This document shows, in pieces, positions 42,502 through 50,095 of a stretch of 64,000 nt of DNA. Made by a program: the position numbers and the translations under genes. The DNA is taken from the NCBI RefSeq assembly GCF_001419745.1, contig NZ_LIRJ01000004.1, positions 1 through 64,000 of the forward strand, in the 5' to 3' direction. The stretch comes from Streptomyces silaceus. GTDB lineage: Bacteria; Actinomycetota; Actinomycetes; Streptomycetales; Streptomycetaceae. The notes under the pieces are model-generated. The model was not told where the DNA came from, did no database searches, and saw only the letters and a program-made list of their open reading frames with translations. Each line of letters opens with the position of its first letter. Positions within the stretch are counted from its first letter, which is position 1.

Positions 42502-42597
42502 TACCTACTCCCTACCTACCGCCCCGAAAAGCCCCGCTCACCGCACGCATAGGGCCGTGGGTGCGGGCTCTTGAGGCCGGGAGGTAGGGAGTAGGTA
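42502..42597. repeat. 16-bp inverted repeat in the transfer-operon spacer
   Basis: TACCTACTCCCTACCT (42502-42517) is perfectly inverted as AGGTAGGGAGTAGGTA (42582-42597). Each arm carries an internal direct repeat of CTACCTAC type. The 120-base spacer between the 709-aa and 164-aa genes has no ORF. Possible operators for a transfer repressor, or a large stem-loop in mRNA. Confidence 0.65.
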
Positions 42598-42603
42598 ACT
42601 CGA

Positions 42604-43098
42604 TCAGTACTCGTAGTACGAGGTCCGGCGGCGGCCCAACTTCGCGAACGCCGCCACCCCCAGCGCGACCACACCGACCCCGGCCAGCAGCCCGGTGGAC
42701 ACGGCGGTGCCGGAGTCCGAGCTCTGCGCGGAGGCGGCGGCGCCCATGTCATCCCCCGACACGGTGCCGGCGTATTGGGCGCGGCAGTCGTTCACCACGT
42801 CCCGGTAGGACGGCTCGCCGATCTTGGCGCCGTTGCCCTTCACGCACGCATCGACGTCCTGCTGGCGTGCCTTCGCCTCGTCGCGGCCGGACTCGGCGGC
42901 CCGGTTGACCTCCCGCAGGCGTTCGAGTTCAAGCTTCTGCGCCTTCAGGTCGTTCTCTGCGGCGTTATCGGAATGCACCTGATACCCGATGAGACTGCCG
43001 CTCGCGAGAATGACGGCACCGGCAGCCAATGCGACTTTGCGGCGCTGCAATCCAGACTTCTGGACGGGCCCGCCGTACGGGCTCTGTTCGTTCTCCAT
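42604..43098 (-). CDS. Bitopic membrane protein of the transfer region
   Basis: 164 aa. An N-terminal helix (KVALAAGAVILASGSLIGYQ, about residues 24-42) and a C-terminal helix (VSTGLLAGVGVVALGVAAFA, about 133-153) flank a coiled-coil/Cys-containing loop (DVDACVKG, VVNDCRAQ). The end is RRRTSYYEY. ATG 43098. The two Cys may form a disulfide outside the cell. Function unknown. Confidence 0.75.
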   Translation of the reverse strand: MENEQSPYGGPVQKSGLQRRKVALAAGAVILASGSLIGYQVHSDNAAENDLKAQKLELERLREVNRAAESGRDEAKARQQDVDACVKGNGAKIGEPSYRDVVNDCRAQYAGTVSGDDMGAAASAQSSDSGTAVSTGLLAGVGVVALGVAAFAKLGRRRTSYYEY

Positions 43099-43110
43099 AG
43101 CCGTTCCAAT

Positions 43111-44595
43111 TCAGCTGATAGCGCGGACGTTGTCGGAGCCGAGAGCAGCCAACTCGGGATGCTGTGCCTCGATCTCCTTACGGATCTTCTGAGCGAACTG
43201 GCGCGAGTCGAAGGGAGACTTGATCGCCTTCAGCTCGTCGACCATCTCGCTCTCCAGCGGGCGCCTTCCGAGCTCGGTGTAGAGCGCCTTGATGGCGTCG
43301 ACTGCGTCGCCACGGGTGGCGGGTGCGCGGCGCCTCGTGCGCGTCGGCCGTGGCGCCCCCGTGGCGGGCACCGTGGCGCCCTGCCGGGTGGCGTGGGGCG
43401 TCGGCTCGTGGCGCTCCGGGACGGTCGGCCGTGGCGCTGTGGCGGGCTCGGCCGGAGCGCCCTGCGAGGCGCCGGGCGCGGCGGGCTGCGGCGCCGGCCG
43501 GGGCGCCATCTGCCGCAGCTGCGCCTCGACTTCGCGGCGCCGAGACACTTCCTCGCGGCGCTTCTGCTCGGCGTCCGCAGAAGCCTTCGCCGCCGCCGCG
43601 AGACGCTCCGCGATCTCCACGGCCTCACGCTCGCGGGCCTGCTCGCGCAACCGCGCCTCCTCGACGGCCCGCTCGTCGGCCTCCCGCTGCCCGCGCTCGA
43701 TCTCCGCGAGCTGCGCAGCCACCTGCGCCTCGGCCAACCGCCGGGCGCGCGCCGCTTCCTCGTCGCTGGCCTGCTCGGCGGCCGCGATGCGCTTCAGCTC
43801 CGCCTGCTCCTCGCGCTGCTGACGGATCCGCTCGGCATGCTCCTGCTCCGCCACCCGGAGGCGCTCCTGCTCCTCCTCCTGGCGGGCTTGCTCGGCGCGA
43901 CGCTGCTCCTCGGCCTGCCGGCGCGGCGCGTCGAGCGTCTCCTCGATCGGGACGCCCACCCGCGACAGCCGCAGAGCGAGCCGCTCCGTGGCGAAGCGGG
44001 AGTTCCGCCACCAGAACCAGCCGTGCTCGGCACGGAGGCGGGCGCGGAACACGGTGGCCTCGCGGCGATGGTCGACCACGGCAGCGAAGCCGTGGGCCTC
44101 CCACAGCCGCATGTACCGCCACATGATCAGCGTCGAGATCGGGGCCAGCGCCCACCGGATGCGGCGGATCTTCTCGATGCGCTGCCCGGTCCGGGCGCCG
44201 ATGTACGAGGCGTACACGTGCCCGGCGATCTCGCTGAACACGACCCAGAGCAGGGTGAGGACGGCGTGCCCGATCTGCCCCGGCAGGGTGCTCGCCGCCG
44301 ACCAGTTCAGGTACACGGTTGCGCCGGTCAGCAGCTTCGGCACCCACGCCACCCACGCCAGCGGCATGTCGATACGGATCAGCAGGAGCGCGGTGATGGT
44401 GAACGCAGGGATCGACAGGTCGATGCCGGTGGGCAGCATCCACGGCCAGTCCCACCCCCACAGTCCGGCCCGGGTTGCCAGGGCCTGGAAGCTGGAGAGG
44501 AGGCCGAGGACGGACACGGTCGTGGCGAGCAGGCAGGCGACCGCGACGAGGCACTTCTCGGCGCGTGTCAGGCCGGGCGGGGCGGTGGTGCTCAC
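43111..44595 (-). CDS. DUF2637 (Spd-like) membrane protein with long coiled coil
   Basis: 494 aa from GTG 44595 (GTGA overlap). Residues about 10-135 hold four hydrophobic segments with PTGIDLSIPAFTITALLLI and LAWVAWVPKLLTGATVYLN, the DUF2637 signature of actinobacterial conjugative elements. Then come a basic helical region, about 150 residues of Glu/Arg/Ala coiled coil and a Pro/Thr/Arg linker. The C-terminal domain is DAIKALYTELGRRPLESEMV, with a DNA-binding look. Probably works with the translocase in spread of the element through mycelium (Spd role inferred). Confidence 0.85.
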   Translation of the reverse strand: MSTTAPPGLTRAEKCLVAVACLLATTVSVLGLLSSFQALATRAGLWGWDWPWMLPTGIDLSIPAFTITALLLIRIDMPLAWVAWVPKLLTGATVYLNWSAASTLPGQIGHAVLTLLWVVFSEIAGHVYASYIGARTGQRIEKIRRIRWALAPISTLIMWRYMRLWEAHGFAAVVDHRREATVFRARLRAEHGWFWWRNSRFATERLALRLSRVGVPIEETLDAPRRQAEEQRRAEQARQEEEQERLRVAEQEHAERIRQQREEQAELKRIAAAEQASDEEAARARRLAEAQVAAQLAEIERGQREADERAVEEARLREQAREREAVEIAERLAAAAKASADAEQKRREEVSRRREVEAQLRQMAPRPAPQPAAPGASQGAPAEPATAPRPTVPERHEPTPHATRQGATVPATGAPRPTRTRRRAPATRGDAVDAIKALYTELGRRPLESEMVDELKAIKSPFDSRQFAQKIRKEIEAQHPELAALGSDNVRAIS

Positions 44596-44885
44596 GCGCG
44601 CCCCCACCCGAGCTGGACGCCGTGCCGCAGCTGCGTCACAGCCCACCGGAGGAGCGCGGCCGCGGCCGCGATGCCCAGCAGCGCAGCGCCCGTGGGCGTC
44701 GTCAGCAGCCAGACCGCAACCTCGACGCCTGCGATCAGGAGCCACGCCAGCACGGCCACCGCGATCGGCAGCACCTGGAGCAGGGCCTCGACCGCGAGCC
44801 GGAAGGCCGACGGGCAGGCGATGAGGAACAGGATGCCGAAGATCAGCGCGAGTCGCGGGGCGCTGACGCGGAGGAGGCTCTTCAT
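44592..44885 (-). CDS. Small polytopic membrane protein
   Basis: 97 aa, two to three hydrophobic helices (ALIFGILFLIACPSAF, VLPIAVAVLAWLLIAGVEVA, GAALLGIAAAAALL). Overlaps the DUF2637 gene start by 4 bases, so they are co-translated and may form one membrane complex. Confidence 0.78.
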   Translation of the reverse strand: MKSLLRVSAPRLALIFGILFLIACPSAFRLAVEALLQVLPIAVAVLAWLLIAGVEVAVWLLTTPTGAALLGIAAAAALLRWAVTQLRHGVQLGWGRA

Positions 44886-44964
44886 GACGGTGTCCGTCCT
44901 GAGTCGGGTGCGAGTGGATCGTCAGCCGTCGGGCCCGTGCGAGACGGGCTCGACGGCCAGCTGG

Positions 44965-45141
44965 TCAGTCTTCGTCGGGGCCGGTGACGGGCTTCCCGGA
45001 GCGGATGTAGGCGCCGCCGCGGGCCATCTCGCCGAGCGTCATCGTCTGCCTGATCACCTCGGCGGTTTCGTCAGAGTCCTTCGTGACCATCGCCGCAGCC
45101 ACCAGCTCCTGCGCGCATTCTTTGTCGGTGCGCTTGAACAT
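44965..45141 (-). CDS. Small hypothetical protein, 58 aa
   Basis: 58 aa from ATG 45141, with GGAGC upstream. Helical: MFKRTDKECAQELVAAAMVT then ETAEVIRQTMTLGEMARGG. One Cys. Common type of small protein in Streptomyces conjugative elements; function unknown. Confidence 0.65.
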   Translation of the reverse strand: MFKRTDKECAQELVAAAMVTKDSDETAEVIRQTMTLGEMARGGAYIRSGKPVTGPDED

Positions 45142-45171
45142 GACGGGCTCCTTCGTGTCGGTGGATGAAGT

Positions 45172-45225
45172 GGTGCGTGCCCCGGGGCGGATTCGATCCG
45201 CCGCCCTCACGGCAGGTAGCGGGGC
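45172..45225 (-). other. tRNA-like stem structure (acceptor plus T-arm mimic)
   Basis: On the minus strand GCCCCG (45225-45220) pairs with CGGGGC (45184-45179). Inside it GGGCGG...CCGCCC encloses a CGGATCGAAT loop that resembles a T-arm. The 3' side runs on as ACGCACCA. D and anticodon arms are absent. It lies in the spacer before the 58-aa gene, so it may be a tRNA remnant, an RNA control element or simply a terminator. Confidence 0.35.
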
Positions 45226-45231
45226 TGATGT

Positions 45232-45705
45232 TCAGGGGTGCAGGGCGCGGCGGAGCGCGGTGTGCTTCTGGCGGGCCAACTCCCCGATCCGCGCCACCTC
45301 GGCCTCATCGACCTGGCCCGGGGCGGGGGCGGCATCACCGAGCGCCAACACCAGCCGGCGGGCCTCCTCCACCGATGCCAGAAGGTCCTGGTCGTCGGTG
45401 ACGGCGTGCACGCCGTCGATCGCCTCGGTGAACGTGCTGCGGGCCTCGTACCGGCCGTCGATCGACTCGTAGGTGTCGTCGCGGCCCATGCGCCGGGCGC
45501 GGATCTTGCGGTACTGCTGGTCGCGGAAGCGGACGTAGGCTCCCAGCAGGTTGCGGACTGCCTCGATGAGCTCGGCCCGGCGACGCTCCGCCTCCTGCCG
45601 CTCCCGCTCGGCACGCGCCCGACGTTCACCGATCAGCGCTTGCAGCAGCACGCCGGACAGCGCGGAGACCAGAGCGGCGGCGGCAGCAACGATCGCGCCG
45701 GTCAT
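45232..45705 (-). CDS. N-anchored coiled-coil protein
   Basis: 157 aa. The N-terminus MTGAIVAAAAALVSALSGVL is a membrane anchor or uncleaved signal, followed by a very basic/acidic coiled coil (RRARAERERQEAERRRAEL) and a helical domain with AIDGVHAVTDDQDLLASVEE. Faces the cytosol by the positive-inside rule. It sits at the start of the leftward transfer operon. Function unknown. Confidence 0.72.
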   Translation of the reverse strand: MTGAIVAAAAALVSALSGVLLQALIGERRARAERERQEAERRRAELIEAVRNLLGAYVRFRDQQYRKIRARRMGRDDTYESIDGRYEARSTFTEAIDGVHAVTDDQDLLASVEEARRLVLALGDAAPAPGQVDEAEVARIGELARQKHTALRRALHP

Positions 45706-45884
45706 CGATTCATCTCCATGCCGTGGACGCGGTCCTCGTGGTCGACCTCGGCGTGGTGGGCCTGAGTGCTGGTGTAGTCGGCGGCGGCGCGGCGCAGCAG
45801 TTCGGGGGCGTCGGCCTGCGGGTCGGTGGCGACCGGCTGCGCGGGGCTGGGCTGCTCAGGGAGGTGATCGGTACGCTCGGGCAT
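45702..45884 (-). CDS. Small hydrophilic protein, 60 aa
   Basis: 60 aa from ATG 45884, overlapping the next gene (ATGA). Pro/Gln/Asp-rich start, then LLRRAAADYTSTQAHHAEVD. First gene of the transfer operon, about 110 bases downstream of the palindromic operator. Confidence 0.65.
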   Translation of the reverse strand: MPERTDHLPEQPSPAQPVATDPQADAPELLRRAAADYTSTQAHHAEVDHEDRVHGMEMNR

Positions 45885-45993
45885 TGCCTGCCCTTTCGTC
45901 AGAGTGAGGGTGGGCGGCCCCGACCCATATGGAGTGGCGACTCCCGGGCCGGGGCCTTGTTGTTGATCACGGACGGAGAGGATCCCGCACCGT

Positions 45994-46033
45994 TGTGTAG
46001 TCAAGCTACACGCGTGTAGGGTGACTACACAAG
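45994..46033. promoter_or_regulatory. 40-bp imperfect palindromic operator
   Basis: TTGTGTAGTCAAGCTACACG (45994-46013) and CGTGTAGGGTGACTACACAA (46014-46033) match at 16 of 20 positions when one is inverted; inside lies TACACGCGTGTA. It is the only strong symmetry between the leftward transfer operon (45884) and the rightward HTH gene (46077). The likely site where the element's transfer regulator binds. Confidence 0.78.
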
Positions 46034-46076
46034 ACGGTAAAGGCAATCCTCCTCCCCATCCCGGAGAGGGACGGAT

Positions 46077-46343
46077 ATGGACGACCAGTCGGAGGAGGTG
46101 CGGCGCGTGCGCGAAGCCATCGCCGCCGTAGCGGTAGACATGCCGCCCGCAGAAAGAGCCCGTCGGCTGGACGCTGCCATGGACGCCGCGCGCCTGGAGT
46201 GGAGGCGGCGCCGGCAGGAAGCGGCACGAGAGATGCAGGCGGACGGAATGACGCTCCGGGAGATCGCGAAGGAGATGGGCATCAGCTTCGGCCGCGTGCG
46301 CCAGATTCTCGCCGAAGACGTTGATGACGGCGCGGAGGCGTAG
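46077..46343 (+). CDS. Small HTH regulator of the transfer region
   Basis: 88 aa. An N-terminal helical part is followed by a sigma-like helix-turn-helix, GMTLREIAKEMGISFGRVRQ. ATG 46077 lies 44 bases from the palindrome and has GGAGAGGG upstream. Divergent from the transfer operon, so it probably controls both itself and transfer. Confidence 0.8.
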   Translation: MDDQSEEVRRVREAIAAVAVDMPPAERARRLDAAMDAARLEWRRRRQEAAREMQADGMTLREIAKEMGISFGRVRQILAEDVDDGAEA

Positions 46344-46345
46344 CG

Positions 46346-46423
46346 GTGGATGATCTCGTGCAGTGGCTCGGCGAGCAGCTCGACATCGACGCAGAGGCGG
46401 CGCGGCTCGGAGTGCTGGAGTAG
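46346..46423 (+). pseudogene. Truncated DUF6221-like reading frame
   Basis: GTG 46346 reads MDDLVQWLGEQLDIDAEAAR and stops after 25 codons. This is the usual opening of DUF6221-type proteins (MDDLVxWLGEQLDED...), which run to about 100-150 aa. It starts 2 bases after the HTH stop, so it looks like the stump of the next operon gene. Confidence 0.45.
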
Positions 46424-46464
46424 GCAGACGTGCGGCCGCCTCGCCGGGCGGCGACTCTGGGGGT

Positions 46465-46680
46465 ATGGCTTCCACCACGCCTGTAGTGATCTATCCGCCC
46501 GACGAGGACGGCGGCCGCCGCGTGCGGGTCGACGGCACAATCCTCGGCCGCGCCTACTCCGTGCGCGACATCGCCGCGTTCATGCAGGAAGCCGGACTCC
46601 AGGAGTGGGACGAGATGGACGTCGTGCGCTCCCCGCTCATCGACTGGCGCGGCGGCGGCCCGGACGCATGGGTGCACTGA
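46465..46680 (+). CDS. Small hypothetical protein
   Basis: 71 aa from ATG 46465. Beta-rich start (PVVIYPPDEDGGRRVRVDG) and helix VRDIAAFMQEAGLQEW, ending WRGGGPDAWVH. Recurs in Streptomyces mobile elements as a hypothetical. A longer frame upstream overlaps the DUF6221 stump and is unlikely. Confidence 0.7.
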   Translation: MASTTPVVIYPPDEDGGRRVRVDGTILGRAYSVRDIAAFMQEAGLQEWDEMDVVRSPLIDWRGGGPDAWVH

Positions 46681-46761
46681 GCGGCCCGGTTATCCACAGG
46701 CACACTCGTTCCCGCGGCCCTCGCTCTACCGTGACGCCCCTGTGGATCACAAGGGGGCGTT

Positions 46762-46974
46762 ATGCACAGGGTGGAGCTGTCGTGCCAGGCCGACGCGGTG
46801 ATGGTGATGCTGCCGGACGACGTGCACGAGGAGGTGCTCGCCGTCATCGACTCCGTGGCGGACGCCCCGGACACGCGACCGGGGCCGGTCGTGGCGTTCG
46901 GAGTGTCGAGCTGGGTCACGTGCAGAGCGGCGCGCGGCACCGTCGAGGTGCTCGATGTGGGGTGGACAGATTGA
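46762..46974 (+). CDS. Small hypothetical protein
   Basis: 70 aa, MHRVELSCQADAVMVMLPDD then HEEVLAVIDSVADAPDT; alpha/beta composition. Convergent with the 105-aa gene, only 31 bases apart. Not recognised. Confidence 0.65.
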   Translation: MHRVELSCQADAVMVMLPDDVHEEVLAVIDSVADAPDTRPGPVVAFGVSSWVTCRAARGTVEVLDVGWTD

Positions 46975-47005
46975 GCAGTCCAACTGGATGCCCGGAAGCG
47001 CTGGC

Positions 47006-47323
47006 CTACTCGCCCTCGTCGCCGACGACTCGAAGGCGCCGATGCCGTTTCCACTCATCCACCGACGCCATGAGCTCCTCATCGGTCAGTCTGTCGGTCT
47101 CCTCGGTGCGTGCAAACACGGCGACGGTCGTGCCCCCGCCGTCCTCGTCACGGCTGACGACACGCGATCGAACACTGGGGTTCTCCTGAGCCACGTGCCG
47201 GGAGACCAGTTGCTCGTCCGTCATCGCATCCACTTCCGGAGTGCGCTTCAACGCAACGATGCGGCGCTCGTCCTTGCTCGGCCAGTACTCGTACGCGCGG
47301 TAGTCATCGTTCTGCGTCGACAT
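47006..47323 (-). CDS. Small acidic hypothetical protein
   Basis: 105 aa with two similar segments, VDAMTDEQLVSRHVAQE and TDRLTDEELMASVDEWK, suggesting an internal duplication. GTG/ATG start 47323 with GGGAGGG upstream. The spacer beyond it holds the IS insertion, so its promoter may have been affected. Confidence 0.65.
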   Translation of the reverse strand: MSTQNDDYRAYEYWPSKDERRIVALKRTPEVDAMTDEQLVSRHVAQENPSVRSRVVSRDEDGGGTTVAVFARTEETDRLTDEELMASVDEWKRHRRLRVVGDEGE

Positions 47324-47482
47324 GGACCCTCCCGTGGTGCGTGGGGGGTACAGGCTGCTCTGAGGTACGGACGGGGGTCAATACCTCGTTCGTACTCGGG
47401 TGGAGACGCCGTGGCGTGTACGCGCCTGGCGCACGCGGCTGCCTCGTTCCCCTCGACCTCAGACCGTCGTAGCGTCGGCTTA

Positions 47483-48369
47483 CTGATGGTTTCAGAATGA
47501 AGTCTGCTGTGAGGCTTGGCAGTTGGGTGATGTAGGGGCAGGGTTGGTGGAGTGCCTGCTGACCTTGTGCCTGATGACTTGTGGGAACGGGTGGCCCCGC
47601 TGTTGCCGGCTCGTCCGGCCAGACGGCACCGGTATCCCGGGCGGCTGCCCGCGGACGATCGTGCTGCTCTGCGGGGCATCGTTTACGTGCTGTGCAAGGG
47701 CGTGAGCTGGCGGGACGTTCCGTCGGAGCAAGTTGGCTGCAGCGGTGTGACGGCCTGGAGACGTCTGCGTGACTGGACCGAGGCCGGTGTCTGGCCGCAG
47801 TTGCACGAGGTACTGCTGTGCGAGTTGCGGGCCGCGGGCCTGCTGGACATGGATGACGCCGCCATCGACGCTTCACATGTCCGGGCCCTGAAAGGGGGGC
47901 TCACACCGGACCTTCGCCGGTCGACCGGGCACGGCCCGGCAGCAAACACCACCTGATCGTCGACCGGTACGGCACACCCCTGGTCGTCTCGTTGACCAGC
48001 GGAAATCGTCATGATGTCACGCAGCTCGTGCCTCTGCTGGATGCGATGCCCCGGATCCGCGGTGTCCGCGGACGGCCGCGACACCGGCCGGGCCGGCTCT
48101 TCGCCGACCGCGGCTACGACTTCGACATGTACCGCCGAATCCTTCGAGCGCGTGGCATCACACCAAGGATCGCGCGCAGAGGCACCACCCACGGTTCTGG
48201 ACTCGGCAGGACTCGATGGGTCGTCGAGCGGACCTTCGCGTGGCTCCACCAGTTCAAACGCCTGCGGATCCGCTACGAAACACGTGCTGATCTCCACCTC
48301 GCACTGCTCCAACTCGCCTGCAGCATCATCTGCCTGAGACGCCTACGAACCTCATTTTGAAACCATCAG
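47483..48369 (+). mobile_element. IS5-family insertion sequence, 887 bp
   Basis: Ends are 18-bp inverted repeats: CTGATGGTTTCAGAATGA (47483-47500) and TCATTTTGAAACCATCAG (48352-48369), one mismatch. TTA flanks both sides (47480-47482 and 48370-48372), a 3-bp target duplication of the TNA type known for IS1031-like members. It carries a single transposase in two frames. It landed in an intergenic region and looks intact and recent. Confidence 0.9.
47552..48360 (+). CDS. IS5-family transposase (two frames joined by -1 slip)
   Basis: The first frame (47552-47956) starts MPADLVPDDLWERVAPLLPA and holds the first catalytic Asp in AIDASHVRALKGG. A -1 slip on GGGGGG (47894-47899) restores the second frame as GAHTGPSPVDRARPGSKHH, then IVDRYGTPL. 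It reaches the second Asp (LFADRGYD) and Glu (RWVVERTFAWLHQFKRLR), ending at 48360. The fused protein, about 269 aa, is full length for the family, so this is probably programmed frameshifting rather than decay. Confidence 0.85.
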
Positions 48370-48385
48370 TTAGCGCGGGCGAGCG

Positions 48386-48610
48386 TCAGCTGCGAGCGGC
48401 CCGCCCGCGCCCTCTCATGGGCCGGACCGACTTGATCTCGGCGTGGTAGTAGATGTGCCGCCCGCCGCCCTTGGCTCGGATGGACAGGCCGCGCTCGCCC
48501 TGTCCGAGGAAGATGCCGCGCTTCGGTCCCTTGATGGCCCACCGGTGCAGCTTCAGCTTCACCTCCTGGCCCACAAGGTGTGTGCGGTCGGGTAGTTCGT
48601 ACTCGCTCAT
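48386..48610 (-). CDS. Small basic hypothetical protein
   Basis: 74 aa. MSEYELPDRTHLVGQEVKLK, then HRWAIKGPKRGIFLGQGERG and a Lys/Arg-rich end; a compact beta-type basic protein that may bind nucleic acid. ATG 48610 overlaps the upstream stop. Last gene of the long leftward run, just right of the IS. Confidence 0.65.
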   Translation of the reverse strand: MSEYELPDRTHLVGQEVKLKLHRWAIKGPKRGIFLGQGERGLSIRAKGGGRHIYYHAEIKSVRPMRGRGRAARS

Positions 48611-49323
48611 GCTGCGATCACCTGTCCCTCCGACCAGATGCGCCCGCATCCCGTGCAGTGCGCGAGCGGCGCCCGTCCCTCGCCGCCGTGAACGTCGATT
48701 GCACCACCGCAATTCACGCACGGGCGCTCCAGCGTGAGGCGCTGCGCGGCGATGTCGAGGGCCCGCTCGACACGCTCGGCCGCGCCCGCTGCGACGACGC
48801 CGATACGAGTCCGCTGCCCGTCGCTGAGGGCGGTGAACGGACCGCCCTTCCGCTCGACGCGCGCCAACAACCACAGCGCGGCGTACGGCGCCGTCCTCTG
48901 CCCGGTGTACCTCCACCGGCGGGGGTCGAGCGCGTCCGCCCGCGCGAGGGCGTCGCGGCGCGCCCGGTCGGCGGCCGGCCATCCCCGCGGGGCGTACGCC
49001 ATCGGGGAGCGCTGCACGACTGCGGCGGTCTGGTCGGCGCAGTCGACGAGGGCGGCCTCGACGGCGCGCATCGTGTCGAGGACGGACAGGCGTACCGGGA
49101 CGGGCCGCTCGCCGAGGGCTTCGGGGTTGGAGTCGGCGCGCTCGGCGGCGCGGGCGAGGGCGGCGTCCATGAGGGCGCGGTCGGTGTCGAGTTCGTCGAG
49201 GCGGGCGAGGTAGCCGCGGAGGCCGAGCCCGAACGCGCCGATCTGCGGCGGCTGTCCGGCGGCTTCGTGGAGGTCGTGCCAGTGGAGGGCGATGGTGCGG
49301 AGGTGGGTGGCGGTGGTGGTCAT
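48607..49323 (-). CDS. Hypothetical helical protein with C-terminal zinc ribbon
   Basis: 238 aa from ATG 49323. Residues 1-190 are Ala/Arg/Leu-rich helices (LRTIALHWHDLHEAAG, VLDTMRAVEAALVDCAD). The last 40 carry ERPCVNCGG and LAHCTGCGRIWSEG, a four-Cys ribbon. Recurrent in Streptomyces phages and integrative elements as a hypothetical; a DNA-associated role is possible. Confidence 0.72.
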   Translation of the reverse strand: MTTTATHLRTIALHWHDLHEAAGQPPQIGAFGLGLRGYLARLDELDTDRALMDAALARAAERADSNPEALGERPVPVRLSVLDTMRAVEAALVDCADQTAAVVQRSPMAYAPRGWPAADRARRDALARADALDPRRWRYTGQRTAPYAALWLLARVERKGGPFTALSDGQRTRIGVVAAGAAERVERALDIAAQRLTLERPCVNCGGAIDVHGGEGRAPLAHCTGCGRIWSEGQVIAA

Positions 49324-49418
49324 CGTGGGTGCTCCTGTGGTGCGTGGGGCGGTACGGTGATCAGCACCTGAGGGGCGTCCTGGTCTGGGGAGACTGCGAG
49401 GGCGCCCCTTCGTCATGC

Positions 49419-49928
49419 TCAGCGGCGGTCGGGCCCGAGGATCGCGTCGTGCAGCTCGGAGAGGCGGGCGTCCCACCAGCGGGACAGGCTCGTACCGAGG
49501 GGCGGCGGTCCGGTCTTGGTCCACTGCTCGTGGAGGGTGATGACGCGGGAGACGGTCTGCTCGGCGCTGCTGTACAGGGCGGCGTACATGCGGGCGGTTT
49601 TCCGGGCCTCGGCAGGGTCGGTCGCTGTCGGGGCGGGCTGCACCGGCTCGTACGTCTCGGCGAGCACGTCCTCCGCGATCGGGTAGTACTCGCCCTTCAC
49701 GCCGCGCACGATGTGCTGCCCGGTGTAGACCAGGACCCAGGTGGAGTGCAGCTCATCGAAGACGGCCGCCGTGGCCTCTGGGTCGTCGGAGTTCTCGCGG
49801 TCGGCGTCGTCCAGCGCGTAGAAGACGGCGGGACCGCCGACGAAGTCCTGAACGGCGGCCTCGTTGTCGCCGGTCCACTGGAGGGTGTCGACCTCAACGG
49901 GCTTCTTGCGGCGGCGGGTGATGGTCAC
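49419..49928 (-). CDS. Hypothetical phage-type protein
   Basis: 169 aa. The N-terminal half (VEVDTLQWTGDNEAAVQDFV, WVLVYTGQHIVRGVKGEYYP) is the widespread phage fold with a beta-barrel-like pattern often annotated only as phage protein. The C-terminal half is a helical region with the aromatic motif SLSRWWDARLSELHDAI. Function unknown. Confidence 0.72.
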   Translation of the reverse strand: MTITRRRKKPVEVDTLQWTGDNEAAVQDFVGGPAVFYALDDADRENSDDPEATAAVFDELHSTWVLVYTGQHIVRGVKGEYYPIAEDVLAETYEPVQPAPTATDPAEARKTARMYAALYSSAEQTVSRVITLHEQWTKTGPPPLGTSLSRWWDARLSELHDAILGPDRR

Positions 49929-50095
49929 TTCTTCCTCCGTGCTGCGCGTGCGAGGGCGCGGCGGGTCTGCCGGTTCGGTCGAGGGTCGGGTGCGTCGTCG
50001 TCGACGAACTGCTCGACGCGCACCAGCTCGGTCTGCCAGGTGACGCCCGGGGCGGGCGCGTGCTCGCCCCGGGGCGTCGACGACGGGCCGGTCAC
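49925..50095 (-). CDS. Small basic protein, 56 aa
   Basis: 56 aa from GTG 50095 (GTGA overlap at the start, 4-base overlap at the end). Its tail NRQTRRALARAARRKK is strongly basic, like short nucleic-acid-binding or ribosome-associated tails. Function unknown. Confidence 0.6.
   Translation of the reverse strand: MTGPSSTPRGEHAPAPGVTWQTELVRVEQFVDDDAPDPRPNRQTRRALARAARRKK

Larger units (their letters stand above)
41647..43438 (-). repeat. Dispersed CGTGGCGCC repeat array in the transfer genes
   Basis: Exact copies on the + strand at 41647, 41683, 41743, 41767, 43349 and 43372. One-mismatch copies lie at 41719, 41791, 41815, 43407 and 43430. In the low-complexity gene they share one frame (Gly-Ala-Thr), but in the DUF2637 gene they fall in all three reading frames. 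That points to selection on DNA rather than protein there. A candidate recognition repeat for the nearby translocase. Confidence 0.5.

Noticed and set aside
42520-42545. Terminator in the CCCCGAAAAGCCCC stretch
   Set aside because: The GC blocks are direct, not inverted, repeats, so no stem can form.
46762-47323. Relaxase or integrase near the regulatory region
   Set aside because: Neither small gene carries HUH, tyrosine or serine recombinase motifs; none was found anywhere in the window.
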